Below the pieces are notes generated by a model. That model was not told the origin of the DNA. It saw nothing but the letters and a program-made list of their open reading frames with translations, and did no database searches. The translations under genes and the position numbers were made by a program. A stretch of 13,395 nucleotides of DNA, from positions 911 through 14,305 of the forward strand of contig DGEG01000116.1 in NCBI GenBank assembly GCA_002385825.1. Reading direction: 5' to 3'. This DNA comes from Firmicutes bacterium UBA3932 (GTDB taxonomy: Bacteria > Bacillota > Clostridia > Peptostreptococcales > Anaerovoracaceae). Shown here piece by piece: positions 1-7,249 of the stretch. Position 1 is the first letter of the stretch. Each line of letters opens with the position of its first letter.

Positions 1-35
1 GCGCCTTCCGGGGCTCTCAGTTCATGTAACTTCAT
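1..35 (-). CDS. rplO: 50S ribosomal protein L15, N-terminal fragment
   Basis: Only the first 11 codons are in the window (MKLHELRAPEG), matching the usual L15 start; the gene continues past the left edge. The ATG lies at 33-35 and is preceded by a strong GGGAGGTG ribosome binding site about six bases upstream. L15 binds 23S rRNA during large-subunit assembly. Position immediately after rpmD is the standard spc-operon order, which supports the call despite the short fragment. Confidence 0.85.
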   Translation of the reverse strand, partial: MKLHELRAPEG

Positions 36-51
36 GGCTGTCACCTCCCTC

Positions 52-237
52 TTACAGTTGCTCAACCTTAACAAGATGCTTTATCTTGTCAACGGCTCCG
101 CTGGTCTGCGGGTTGTCAGGTTTCTCAACTGCGTGATGCATCTTTCTGAGACCTAACGCTTCCAGAACTTTTCTTTGTTTTGGGGAAGCACCGATGGGGC
201 TTTTTATTAAAGTAATTTTAACTCTCTTCTCCGCCAA
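52..237 (-). CDS. rpmD: 50S ribosomal protein L30
   Basis: A 61-residue protein of normal bacterial L30 length. Its N-terminal strand KITLIKSPIG and the following segment with LEALGLRKMHH are typical of L30, a small protein at the surface of the large subunit. The start is a TTG at 235-237, placed eight bases after a GGAGG in the 13-base gap behind rpsE; no ATG is available upstream in a sensible position. The gene is followed by rplO after 16 bases. Confidence 0.95.
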   Translation of the reverse strand: MAEKRVKITLIKSPIGASPKQRKVLEALGLRKMHHAVEKPDNPQTSGAVDKIKHLVKVEQL

Positions 238-250
238 TTTGGTGTCCTCC

Positions 251-757
251 TTATCCTAAAATTTCCTGCTTCGTCTTGCCCCTGAGCTTGCTGACGTTTT
301 CCAACGTCTTCAGCATTTTGAGGCCTTCGATTGTAGCACAAGCCATATTTATGGCGTTGTTGCTGCCGATGGATTTGGCTCTCACGTCTTTAATACCGGC
401 CAACTCAAGTACGGTACGCACGGAGCTTCCCGCGATTACACCAGTACCCGGTGCCGCCGGCATGATGAGAACCTGACCGGCTCCGAAAACGCCTAATGTT
501 CTATGTGGTATGGTAGTTCCCAGCGTGGGAACGTAAATCAGTCTTTTTTTCGCATCCTCAATGGCTTTTCTCACAGCTTCCGGAATTTCCTGGGCCTTTC
601 CCAGACCCACGCCCACGTGTCCGTTCTTGTCACCGACTACAACGGCAACACTGAACCGGAAGTTTTTGCCGCCCTTGACGACCTTTGTTACACGGCGGAT
701 ACTCACGATGGATTCCTGCAGTTCAAGCTTGGATGCATCAATGGTATTTTGTCGCAT
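251..757 (-). CDS. rpsE: 30S ribosomal protein S5
   Basis: 168 residues, the usual S5 length. The N-terminal double-stranded-RNA-binding-like fold contains the conserved run RRVTKVVKGGKNFRF, then GDKNGHVGVGLGKAQEIPEAVRKA; the C-terminal half carries PAAPGTGVIAGSSVRTVLELAG. S5 sits near the mRNA entry channel of the small subunit and affects decoding accuracy. The ATG at 755-757 follows an AGGAGGAG ribosome binding site in the 15-base gap after rplR. Confidence 0.98.
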   Translation of the reverse strand: MRQNTIDASKLELQESIVSIRRVTKVVKGGKNFRFSVAVVVGDKNGHVGVGLGKAQEIPEAVRKAIEDAKKRLIYVPTLGTTIPHRTLGVFGAGQVLIMPAAPGTGVIAGSSVRTVLELAGIKDVRAKSIGSNNAINMACATIEGLKMLKTLENVSKLRGKTKQEILG

Positions 758-772
758 TCTCTTCTCCTCCTA

Positions 773-1141
773 TTAGAATTTGAGACCGGCGGAGCGCGCA
801 CCGTCAGCCAACTCTTTCACTCTTCCGTGATATAAGAATCCGCCTCTGTCAAAGCAAACCTTTTCGATGCCTTTTTCCAGCGCTCTCTTACCTACAGCTT
901 CTCCTACCGCCCTGGCGGCTTCCTTGTTTCCGCCGTTTGCAAACCGCTCTTTGATTTCCTTATCCAAAGAAGAAGCGGCCACCAATGTATGTCCGTTAAC
1001 ATCGTCGATGATCTGTGCATAAATATTGGAGAGGCTTCTATAGACGCATAGTCTCGGTTTTTCAGGAGTACCGAAAACGCTTTTTCTTACTCTCGCATGT
1101 CTCTGTAAACGCTTGTCGTTTCTACTGCTCTTCTTAGCCAT
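773..1141 (-). CDS. rplR: 50S ribosomal protein L18
   Basis: 122 residues. Basic N-terminus (KRLQRHARVRKSVFGTPEKPRLCV) followed by the L18 core SNIYAQIIDDVNGHTLVAASS and the C-terminal FDRGGFLYHGRVKELADGAR. L18 binds 5S rRNA together with L5 and helps dock it in the central protuberance. The frame stays open to a GTG at 1148-1150, but that codon overlaps the AAAGGAG ribosome binding site; the ATG at 1139-1141 is eight bases downstream of it and was chosen. Confidence 0.97.
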   Translation of the reverse strand: MAKKSSRNDKRLQRHARVRKSVFGTPEKPRLCVYRSLSNIYAQIIDDVNGHTLVAASSLDKEIKERFANGGNKEAARAVGEAVGKRALEKGIEKVCFDRGGFLYHGRVKELADGARSAGLKF

Positions 1142-1156
1142 TTTCTTCACTCCTTT

Positions 1157-1702
1157 CTACTTCTTCTTAACGCCGGCTTTGCCTTCCTTGCGGAGGACAG
1201 CCTCATCGACATAACGGAAGCCTTTGCCCTTATACGGCTCAACCGGTTTTTGTGCGCGAATAATTGCCGCATAGTTTCCTACCAGGGCTTTGTCAATGCC
1301 TCTGACAATAACTTCATTTCCGGCAACTTCTGTCTGGATTCCTTCCGGATCTTCCATCTCAATAGTATGAGAGAATCCCAGATGAAGGACCAGCTTTTTA
1401 CCATTTTTCTCCGCTCTATATCCTACCCCACCGAGTTGGAGTTTTTTCTCAAACCCTGCGGTAACGCCCGTGACCATGTTGTTAATTAAGGACCTGTAAA
1501 GCCCATGGGCCTCTCTGGCTTCCTTGTCATCTCCATCCGGAGCTACGGTCAGGACGCCGTCTTTGATTTCAATTTTCAGTCTGTTGCTTATCTGTTCCTG
1601 CAATTCACCTTTGGGCCCCTTCACGGTAACCACGTTATTGCCGCTGATTTTTACCTCAACGCCGGCAGGAAGCGATACAGGCTGTTTTCCTATTCTTGAC
1701 AT
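1157..1702 (-). CDS. rplF: 50S ribosomal protein L6
   Basis: 181 residues, within the normal range. Begins MSRIGKQPVSLPAGVEV with VKGPKGEL, and the second repeat of the duplicated L6 fold ends with the conserved PYKGKGFRYVDE followed by a basic tail. L6 lies near the GTPase-associated (sarcin-ricin) region of 23S rRNA. The ATG at 1700-1702 has GGAGG seven bases upstream, in the 12-base gap after rpsH. Confidence 0.98.
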   Translation of the reverse strand: MSRIGKQPVSLPAGVEVKISGNNVVTVKGPKGELQEQISNRLKIEIKDGVLTVAPDGDDKEAREAHGLYRSLINNMVTGVTAGFEKKLQLGGVGYRAEKNGKKLVLHLGFSHTIEMEDPEGIQTEVAGNEVIVRGIDKALVGNYAAIIRAQKPVEPYKGKGFRYVDEAVLRKEGKAGVKKK

Positions 1703-1714
1703 TGTATTTCCTCC

Positions 1715-2113
1715 CTACCAAACATAACAGATTACTTCGCCACCAACACCCAATTTTCTTGCTTCTTTGTCGCTCATGACACCGTTGGATGTGGAGATAA
1801 TGGCGATGCCAAGACCTCCCAATACCTTCGGTACCTCGTCGCTTTTCGCATAAACTCTTAAACCGGGTTTGGAGATCCTCTTCAGTCCGCTGATTACTTT
1901 CTGCTTATCAGCTCCGTACTTCATGTGTACCCTGATGATACCTTGTTTGCCGTCATCTATAATATTGAATCCTTTGATATAACCTTCTTTAAGCAAGATC
2001 TCCGCAATGGATTTCTTCATCTTAGACGCTGGTATATCAACGGTTGCGTGTCCGACAGTGTTGGCATTCCTGATTCTGGTCAACATGTCCGCTACAGGAT
2101 CTGTCATAGTCAT
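1715..2113 (-). CDS. rpsH: 30S ribosomal protein S8
   Basis: 132 residues. Starts MTMTDPVADMLTRIRNAN, the standard S8 N-terminus, and contains the C-terminal signature STSNGVMSDKEARKLGVGGE. S8 binds the central domain of 16S rRNA early in assembly; in E. coli it is also the translational repressor of the spc operon through a site in rplE mRNA. A second ATG lies six bases inside, but spacing from the GGAGG favours 2111-2113. Confidence 0.98.
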   Translation of the reverse strand: MTMTDPVADMLTRIRNANTVGHATVDIPASKMKKSIAEILLKEGYIKGFNIIDDGKQGIIRVHMKYGADKQKVISGLKRISKPGLRVYAKSDEVPKVLGGLGIAIISTSNGVMSDKEARKLGVGGEVICYVW

Positions 2114-2139
2114 GTTACTGTACCTCCTTCCTTTCGGTA

Positions 2140-2325
2140 TTACCAGCTGGCTTTCCGAACGCCGGGTATTTCACCCTTATAAGCTAGCTCTCTAAAGCAG
2201 ATACGACAAACGCCGAATTTCCTCAGGTAAGCATGAGGGCGACCGCAGAGCTTGCATCTGTTGTAAGCCCGTGTTGCATACTTTGGTTTTCTCTGCTGTT
2301 TTATTATGAGAGATTTCTTTGCCAC
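2140..2325 (-). CDS. rpsN: 30S ribosomal protein S14, zinc-binding type
   Basis: Only 61 residues, the short type Z form. Four cysteines, C24-x2-C27 and C40-x2-C43, form the zinc ribbon; the C-terminal GEIPGVRKASW is typical. This form is common in Bacillota, unlike the roughly 100-residue zinc-free form in E. coli. The start is a GTG at 2323-2325, seven bases after GGAGG. Bacteria with this form often carry an additional zinc-independent copy elsewhere that is Zur-regulated; none is visible here. Confidence 0.97.
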   Translation of the reverse strand: MAKKSLIIKQQRKPKYATRAYNRCKLCGRPHAYLRKFGVCRICFRELAYKGEIPGVRKASW

Positions 2326-2340
2326 TTTCTTACCTCCTCG

Positions 2341-2883
2341 TTACTTTGCGAACGGCATTCCCAAGAGTTCGAGAAGAGCCTGAGCTTCTTCATCGGTCTT
2401 TGCCGTCGTCGTAAATACAATATTCATGCCCTTTATCATATCTACTTGATCATAGATAATCTCCGGAAAGATCAGCTGCTCTTTGATACCTAAGGAGTAG
2501 TTGCCTCTTCCGTCGAAGGAATTGCGGTTGACACCTTTAAAGTCCCTCACCCTGGGAAGGGCTATGTTGAACAACTTGTCTGCAAATATATACATATTGT
2601 CTCCCCTGAGGGTTACCTTTGCGCCTACGCTCATGCCTTCTCTCAATTTGAAGTTTGCGATGGACTTCCTCGCTTTAGTTACTACAGGCCTCTGACCAGT
2701 GATGAGGGCCAGCTCCTGAACTGCGGTTTCCATGATCTTTGGATTGTCCTTCGCTTCGCCGAGACCCATATTTATTGTGATCTTCTCGAGCTTGGGCACT
2801 TCCATGACGTTCTTATATTTGAACTTTTCCATCATGGCATTGAATACTTCTGTTTTATAATGTTCTTTCAGTCTTGCTGCCAA
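2341..2883 (-). CDS. rplE: 50S ribosomal protein L5
   Basis: 180 residues, as expected. Begins MAARLKEHYKTEV and contains KITINMGLGEA, the GQRPVVTKARKSIANFKLREG segment and FDGRGNYSLGIKEQLIFPE, all characteristic of L5, which binds 5S rRNA and contacts the P-site tRNA. The start is a TTG at 2881-2883, eight bases after a GGAGG in the 18-base gap behind rplX; the first ATG in frame lies within the conserved fold and would truncate it. Confidence 0.97.
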   Translation of the reverse strand: MAARLKEHYKTEVFNAMMEKFKYKNVMEVPKLEKITINMGLGEAKDNPKIMETAVQELALITGQRPVVTKARKSIANFKLREGMSVGAKVTLRGDNMYIFADKLFNIALPRVRDFKGVNRNSFDGRGNYSLGIKEQLIFPEIIYDQVDMIKGMNIVFTTTAKTDEEAQALLELLGMPFAK

Positions 2884-2901
2884 GTTCGTTCCCTCCTTTC
2901 A

Positions 2902-3207
2902 CTAGTCGATTATCTGGCCTGTTCTCTTGGATACTCTCTTCTTTACACCGTCTACCACCGTGTAACCGATCCGTGTCGGGGCTTTAGCCTTGCTGTCCCA
3001 GTACATCACATTTGAAATATGAATAGGACCTTCCTGGTGCTTGATTTCAGCTGGCGCTTTTCTAGTCTGCTTCTGGTGTTTGGTCTGAATGTTTACCCCT
3101 TCCACGATGACCCTTTCAGTTTTAGGGAACACCTTTAGAACTTTACCTTTTTTGCCTTTATCTTTGCCGGTGATGACCAGCACTACATCGTCTTTCTTGA
3201 TTCGCAT
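2902..3207 (-). CDS. rplX: 50S ribosomal protein L24
   Basis: 101 residues. The KOW motif is near the N-terminus (VLVITGKDKGKKGKVLKVFP), followed by VIVEGVNIQTKH. L24 is an assembly initiator that binds the 5' part of 23S rRNA. The frame is open further upstream to a GTG at 3214-3216 and a TTG at 3211-3213, but the GTG overlaps the GGAGG; the ATG at 3205-3207 lies eight bases after it and gives the usual MRIKKDD start. Confidence 0.97.
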   Translation of the reverse strand: MRIKKDDVVLVITGKDKGKKGKVLKVFPKTERVIVEGVNIQTKHQKQTRKAPAEIKHQEGPIHISNVMYWDSKAKAPTRIGYTVVDGVKKRVSKRTGQIID

Positions 3208-3219
3208 CCTCAACACCTC

Positions 3220-3588
3220 CTACAGTACTTCCGGCGCGAGGGACACGATCTTCATAAAGCTCTTGTCTCTCAGCTCTCTCGCCACGGGTCCAAAAATACG
3301 TGTACCTACCGGGTTCTTATCTTCTTTTATGATAACGGCGGCATTTTGATCAAACTTTACATAGCTGCCGTCTGCACGCCTTACACCCTTTTTTGTCCTC
3401 ACGACCACGGCTTTAACTACATCGCCCTTTTTGACGACGCCGCCGGGGGTTGCTTCTTTAACAGCACATACGATTATATCTCCAATGTTGGCATATTTAC
3501 GGCTCGTTCCGCCGAGAACACGTATGCACAATAATTCTTTTGCGCCGGAATTGTCAGCAACCTTCAATCTTGTTTCTGCTTGAATCAC
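3220..3588 (-). CDS. rplN: 50S ribosomal protein L14
   Basis: 122 residues, exactly the family length. Starts MIQAETRLKVADNSGAKEL and ends ELRDKSFMKIVSLAPEVL, both near-invariant in bacteria. L14 lies at the subunit interface and contributes to intersubunit bridges. The start is GTG at 3586-3588, eight bases after GGAGG. It is the first gene of the spc section; only 17 bases separate it from rpsQ, so transcription most likely reads through from the S10 section. Confidence 0.98.
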   Translation of the reverse strand: MIQAETRLKVADNSGAKELLCIRVLGGTSRKYANIGDIIVCAVKEATPGGVVKKGDVVKAVVVRTKKGVRRADGSYVKFDQNAAVIIKEDKNPVGTRIFGPVARELRDKSFMKIVSLAPEVL

Positions 3589-3605
3589 GATAGTTGCCTC
3601 CTTCC

Positions 3606-3863
3606 TTACTTAGCCTTCTCGATGATTCTTACAAGTCTCCATCTTTTATCCTTGGACAGAGGCCTGGTTTCCATAATTCTCACTTTATCGCCAATCTGGC
3701 ATTCGTTGTTCTCATCATGAGCTTTGAATTTCTTCGTGCGCTTGGTTGACTTTCCGTAAAGGGAATGTCTTACTAAATCTTCCACAGCTACAACGATGGT
3801 CTTATCCATTTTGTCGCTGACCACGTATCCGACCTTGGTCTTACGTCTATTTCTATCTTCCAT
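3606..3863 (-). CDS. rpsQ: 30S ribosomal protein S17
   Basis: 85 residues with the OB-fold core KTKVGYVVSDKMDKTIVVAV and the motif CQIGDKVRIMETRPLSKDKRWRL in two adjoining parts. S17 is a primary 16S rRNA-binding protein of the small-subunit body. The ATG at 3861-3863 has an AGGA ribosome binding site just upstream. Last gene of the S10 section, 18 bases from rpmC. Confidence 0.98.
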   Translation of the reverse strand: MEDRNRRKTKVGYVVSDKMDKTIVVAVEDLVRHSLYGKSTKRTKKFKAHDENNECQIGDKVRIMETRPLSKDKRWRLVRIIEKAK

Positions 3864-3881
3864 AATCGCTTCCTCCCTTCT

Positions 3882-4094
3882 TTAACCTCGCGCCGCCTTC
3901 TTAAGCTCTTTCTCTCTCAAGATGGTCTTTGCTCTCGCAATTTCTTTTTTTACATCGCGCATTTTCATCGGGTTCTCAAGCTGGCCGGTCACTTGTTGAA
4001 AACGCAAATTGAACAGTTCATTCTTCAGTTTCTTCACTTCTGCTGCGAGTTCGGCTTCGCTCATTTGTCTCATTTTCTCTAGTTTCTTCTTCAT
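3882..4094 (-). CDS. rpmC: 50S ribosomal protein L29
   Basis: 70 residues, two helices. It contains the conserved LKNELFNLRFQQVTGQLENP segment and the C-terminal IARAKTILREKEL. L29 sits beside L23 at the exit of the peptide tunnel. The ATG shares its A with the last base of the rplP stop (TAATG), so translational coupling is likely; the local ribosome binding site inside the rplP end (GGGTGGTG) is weaker than elsewhere in the cluster. The N-terminus is a few residues longer than usual, and a start at Met8 is a possible alternative. Confidence 0.95.
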   Translation of the reverse strand: MKKKLEKMRQMSEAELAAEVKKLKNELFNLRFQQVTGQLENPMKMRDVKKEIARAKTILREKELKKAARG

Positions 4095-4528
4095 TACGCT
4101 TCACCACCCTCTGCAATTTCCTGGCCCTTGACGGCAAATTTGCATTTCACCGGGAGCTTGTGGGAAGCCAGTCTCATAGCTTCTCTAGCTTTTTCTTCCG
4201 TGACTCCTGCGATTTCAAACATGACCCTGCCAGGCTTTACCACTGCTACCCAATATTCGGGAGCACCTTTACCGGAACCCATACGAACTTCAGCGGGCTT
4301 CTTGGTAACAGGTTTGTGAGGAAATATCTTAATATATACGTTTCCGCCCCTTCTGATGGAACGGGTCATTGCGATTCTGGCAGCTTCTATCTGATTCGAG
4401 GTGATCCAGCCACACTCCTGGGCAACTAAACCATAGGTGCCGTAGGTAATGGTGTTTCCTCTCGTAGCGACGCCCTTCATTCTTCCTCTATGGACACGAC
4501 GACGTTTGACACGCTTCGGCATTAACAT
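4094..4528 (-). CDS. rplP: 50S ribosomal protein L16
   Basis: 144 residues, the family length. Begins MLMPKRVKRRRVHRGRMKG and contains SIRRGGNVYIKIFPHKPVT and GSGKGAPEYWVAVVKPG. L16 organises the A-site tRNA elbow region of the large subunit. ATG at 4526-4528 lies eight bases after GGAGG; a second ATG two codons on is less well spaced. The stop overlaps the rpmC start by one base. Confidence 0.98.
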   Translation of the reverse strand: MLMPKRVKRRRVHRGRMKGVATRGNTITYGTYGLVAQECGWITSNQIEAARIAMTRSIRRGGNVYIKIFPHKPVTKKPAEVRMGSGKGAPEYWVAVVKPGRVMFEIAGVTEEKAREAMRLASHKLPVKCKFAVKGQEIAEGGEA

Positions 4529-4557
4529 CGCTTGTTCCTCCTTTCATACTCGGTTTC

Positions 4558-5439
4558 TTACTCTTCAGAAACGGTCTCAGGCGCCTCTTTCGCTTCGACC
4601 GCCTCCGCAGGCTCGGCTTTGACAGGCTTTTCGGCCGGCTTAATACGTCTTCTGGGATTTACGGCTTTGACTTCGGGCTTCTCTTCCTTACGGTATCCGC
4701 CACGTCTTTCGGCACGATCAGTATCCCTTCTGCGTCTGTCTCCGGACCTTCTGCGTCTGTCTCTGTCGTCTCTTCCGCTCTCCTCAGGCAGCGGGCTCTG
4801 CAACTCTTTTGACAGAACTTCTCCGTTGTTGATCCAAACCTTCACGCCGATCTTGCCGTACTGCGTATCCGCCTCTGCAAAACCGTAACTGATATCGGAC
4901 CTGAGAGTATGGAGGGGAACATTTCCTTCACTGTACTTTTCGCTTCTGGCAATTTCCGCTCCGCCCAATCTTCCGGACACTACGATCTTGATTCCTTTGC
5001 ATCCGGCTTTCATGGTTCGTCCGATGGCCTGTTTCATGGCCCTCCGGTATGAAATTCTTCTCTCAAGGGCCTGCGTGACGTTTTCTGCTGTGAGCTGCGC
5101 GTCCGTTTCCGCCCTTTTGACTTCGACGATATTCATTGTCGTCGTCTTTCCGGTGAGCTTCTCTACTTCTTTTCTCAGTTCGTCGATGCCCGTTCCGGAT
5201 CTGCCGATTACCATACCGGGTTTGGCAGTCAGCACGGTAACCTTAACCTGGTTATTGGCAGCTCTTTCGATTAAAATCTTTGAAACGCCGGCGGCGTAAA
5301 TCCTTTTCTTGATATGATCTCTGATTTTTTTGTCCTCAACAAGGTAGTCTGCAAAATCTTTTTTATCCGCATACCACTTGGAGTTCCAGTCTTTAATAAC
5401 GCCTACTCTCAATCCGTGTGGACTTACTTTCTGACCCAT
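4558..5439 (-). CDS. rpsC: 30S ribosomal protein S3 with long charged C-terminal tail
   Basis: 293 residues, about 70 longer than typical Bacillota S3 (around 215-225, from general knowledge). Residues 1-213 are ordinary S3: MGQKVSPHGLRVGVIKDW start, KH domain with the GMVIGRSGTGIDELRKEV loop near 75-92, and the C-terminal domain ending in KIGVKVWINNGEVL. From about 214 the protein becomes low complexity: a basic stretch with two DRRRR blocks (near 227 and 234), then an acidic Lys/Glu/Ala/Pro-rich end. Base usage does not change obviously, and the ribosome binding site (GGAGG) and neighbours are normal. S3 forms part of the mRNA entry channel; the tail presumably extends into solvent. Confidence 0.97.
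   Translation of the reverse strand: MGQKVSPHGLRVGVIKDWNSKWYADKKDFADYLVEDKKIRDHIKKRIYAAGVSKILIERAANNQVKVTVLTAKPGMVIGRSGTGIDELRKEVEKLTGKTTTMNIVEVKRAETDAQLTAENVTQALERRISYRRAMKQAIGRTMKAGCKGIKIVVSGRLGGAEIARSEKYSEGNVPLHTLRSDISYGFAEADTQYGKIGVKVWINNGEVLSKELQSPLPEESGRDDRDRRRRSGDRRRRDTDRAERRGGYRKEEKPEVKAVNPRRRIKPAEKPVKAEPAEAVEAKEAPETVSEE
4726..4763 (-). repeat. 21-base tandem repeat inside rpsC
   Basis: A 17-base block at 4726-4742 recurs exactly at 4747-4763, a period of 21 bases or seven codons. On the coding strand it encodes DRRRRSG followed by DRRRRDT in the S3 tail. The in-frame unit suggests that the tail grew at least partly by slippage or duplication. Confidence 0.85.
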
Positions 5440-5451
5440 TCAATAAACCTC

Positions 5452-5787
5452 CTAATCTCTTTCCCTAAGCGTTACGCCGATATGGCTGCTTCTCTTACGG
5501 ATAATGAATGCGCGGCCATGAGAACCGGCCCTCCACCGTTTCATGGTCGGACCTTGATTAGCGTATATTTCAGCGATATAAAGCTTATCCACGTTCATAT
5601 TATGGTTGTTTTCTGCATTCGCTGCCGCGGATTTGACTACCTTTTCCACCAACACCGAACCTTTTCCCGGGGTGAATTTCAGTATAGTCAATGCTTCATT
5701 CAAGTCTTTTCCTCTCACCAGATCGACAATCGGTTTAAGCTTGATGGGAGACATTCTGACATACTTTGCAACTGCTTTCGCTTCCAT
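5452..5787 (-). CDS. rplV: 50S ribosomal protein L22
   Basis: 111 residues. Starts MEAKAVAKYVRMSPIKL and ends with the conserved GRAFIIRKRSSHIGVTL; the extended beta-hairpin of L22 lines the peptide exit tunnel. An in-frame ATG at 5794-5796 directly abuts the GGGAGG and is too close to it; the ATG at 5785-5787 is nine bases downstream and gives the normal family start. Only 12 bases separate it from rpsC. Confidence 0.97.
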   Translation of the reverse strand: MEAKAVAKYVRMSPIKLKPIVDLVRGKDLNEALTILKFTPGKGSVLVEKVVKSAAANAENNHNMNVDKLYIAEIYANQGPTMKRWRAGSHGRAFIIRKRSSHIGVTLRERD

Positions 5788-5802
5788 GTTCTTCATCCTC
5801 CC

Positions 5803-6087
5803 TTACTTTTTCTTCACTTTCGAGGATTTGTCCGCTGCGTGTCCTCTGTAAGTTCTCGTAGGAGCAAACTCACCCAGCTTGTGTCCTACCATATCTTCTG
5901 TTATATATACCGGTACATGTTTTCTTCCGTCATGAACCGCTATTGTATGTCCTACCATCTGCGGAAAAATAGTGGATGGTCTGGACCAGGTTTTAATAAC
6001 TCTCTTTTCGTTGGCCTCATTCATTTTCTCGATGGCGGCCAATAATTTCTTATCGACAAAAGGTCCCTTTTTCAGCGATCTGCCCAT
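5803..6087 (-). CDS. rpsS: 30S ribosomal protein S19
   Basis: 94 residues. MGRSLKKGPFVDKKLL start, TWSRPSTIFPQMVGHTIAVHDG in two parts, and the HKLGEFAPTRTYRGH motif are all diagnostic. S19 is in the small-subunit head and partners S13. ATG at 6085-6087 is nine bases after GGAGG. Confidence 0.99.
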   Translation of the reverse strand: MGRSLKKGPFVDKKLLAAIEKMNEANEKRVIKTWSRPSTIFPQMVGHTIAVHDGRKHVPVYITEDMVGHKLGEFAPTRTYRGHAADKSSKVKKK

Positions 6088-6109
6088 CTTGCTTCATCCT
6101 CCTCTCCGC

Positions 6110-6943
6110 TTACTTCTCTCCGCGTCTCTTCACGATATAATGATTGGAATGCTTGTTCTTCTTTCTCGTCTTGTACCCCAGCGTAGGCTTGCCCCAAGGA
6201 GTAGAGGGATGTGCGCGGCCGATTCCCGCTTTGCCTTCTCCACCGCCGTGGGGATGGTCGATGGGGTTCATGGCGGAGCCTCTGACAGAGGGTCTGAAGC
6301 CCATATGTCTCTTTCTGCCGGCTTTACCGATATTGATATTCTCATGCTCTACATTGCCGACTTCACCGATGGTGGCCCTGCACTCCATCCGAATCTTTCT
6401 CATTTCTCCAGAGGGCAATCTTACAGTTGCGTAATCGCCTTCTTTAGCCATGAGCTGGGCTCCGTTTCCTGCGGCCCTGACCAACTGGGCGCCCTTTCCG
6501 GCTTTCAGTTCAATGCAGTGGATCACGGTACCTACAGGAATGTTCTTCAAAGGAAGCGCGTTGCCCACCTGGATGTCTGCATCCTCTCCTGAATGTATGA
6601 TATCGCCAACCTTCAGGTTATTGGGAGCGATAATATATCTTTTCTCACCGTCTGCATAGAAGATGAGAGCGATGTTAGCGCTTCTGTTGGGATCGTATTC
6701 GATGGTAGCTACCCTTCCGGGCACTCCGTCCTTATCCCGCTTGAAATCGATGATTCTATATTTATGTCTATATCCGCCTCCCCTGTGGCGAACCGTGATT
6801 CTTCCCTGTGAGTTTCTTCCGGAATGCTTTTTCAGCGTCACTGTAAGGGACTTTTCCGGAGTCTTTGCTGTGATTTCCTCAAAAGTTGAAACCGTCATTC
6901 CCCTTAAGCCGGGCGAGGTCGGTTTATATTTCCTGATTGACAT
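6110..6943 (-). CDS. rplB: 50S ribosomal protein L2
   Basis: 277 residues. The RNA-binding core contains HSGRNSQGRITVRHRGGGYR and later KAGKGAQLVRAAGNGAQL; the C-terminal motif NPIDHPHGGGEG (residues 226-237) includes His230, equivalent to E. coli His229, which is known to be important for peptidyl transferase activity. L2 is one of the most conserved proteins of the large subunit and bridges to the small one. ATG at 6941-6943 has GGAGG nine bases upstream. Confidence 0.99.
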   Translation of the reverse strand: MSIRKYKPTSPGLRGMTVSTFEEITAKTPEKSLTVTLKKHSGRNSQGRITVRHRGGGYRHKYRIIDFKRDKDGVPGRVATIEYDPNRSANIALIFYADGEKRYIIAPNNLKVGDIIHSGEDADIQVGNALPLKNIPVGTVIHCIELKAGKGAQLVRAAGNGAQLMAKEGDYATVRLPSGEMRKIRMECRATIGEVGNVEHENINIGKAGRKRHMGFRPSVRGSAMNPIDHPHGGGEGKAGIGRAHPSTPWGKPTLGYKTRKKNKHSNHYIVKRRGEK

Positions 6944-6958
6944 TTTCTGCGTCCCTCC

Positions 6959-7249
6959 TTATAGACCTTGGAAGAATTCGATTTCCTTACTTTTTTCCGT
7001 AAGGATGACGATGGCCTTTTTGGAAGCCGCCGTCCTGCCCACGTTTCTTCCCATTCTCTTCATTTTGCCTTTTACGTTCATTATGTTGACTTTCTCAACT
7101 TCCACACCGAAGATCTCTTCAACCGCGTCCTTCACCTGGGTCTTGTTTGCATCAACGGCTACTTTGAACGTATATCTCTTCTTAGCCGCATCATCCATGC
7201 TTCTTTCCGTGATGACAGGCTGGAGGATAATATCGTAAGGGGTTTTCAT
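6959..7249 (-). CDS. rplW: 50S ribosomal protein L23
   Basis: 96 residues. PYDIILQPVITERSM start, TFKVAVDANKTQVKDAVEEIF and the GKMKRMGR loop are typical. L23 surrounds the tunnel exit and is the docking site for trigger factor and SRP. The ATG shares a base with the rplD stop (TAATG), and its GAGGAGG ribosome binding site is inside the end of rplD, so the two are probably translationally coupled. Confidence 0.98.
   Translation of the reverse strand: MKTPYDIILQPVITERSMDDAAKKRYTFKVAVDANKTQVKDAVEEIFGVEVEKVNIMNVKGKMKRMGRNVGRTAASKKAIVILTEKSKEIEFFQGL

Noticed and set aside
5314..6045. Long plus-strand open frame (243 codons) opposite rpsS, rplV and rpsC
   Set aside because: It lies wholly antisense to three unmistakable ribosomal genes, has no ribosome binding site and shows no recognisable domain; a shadow of their codon bias.
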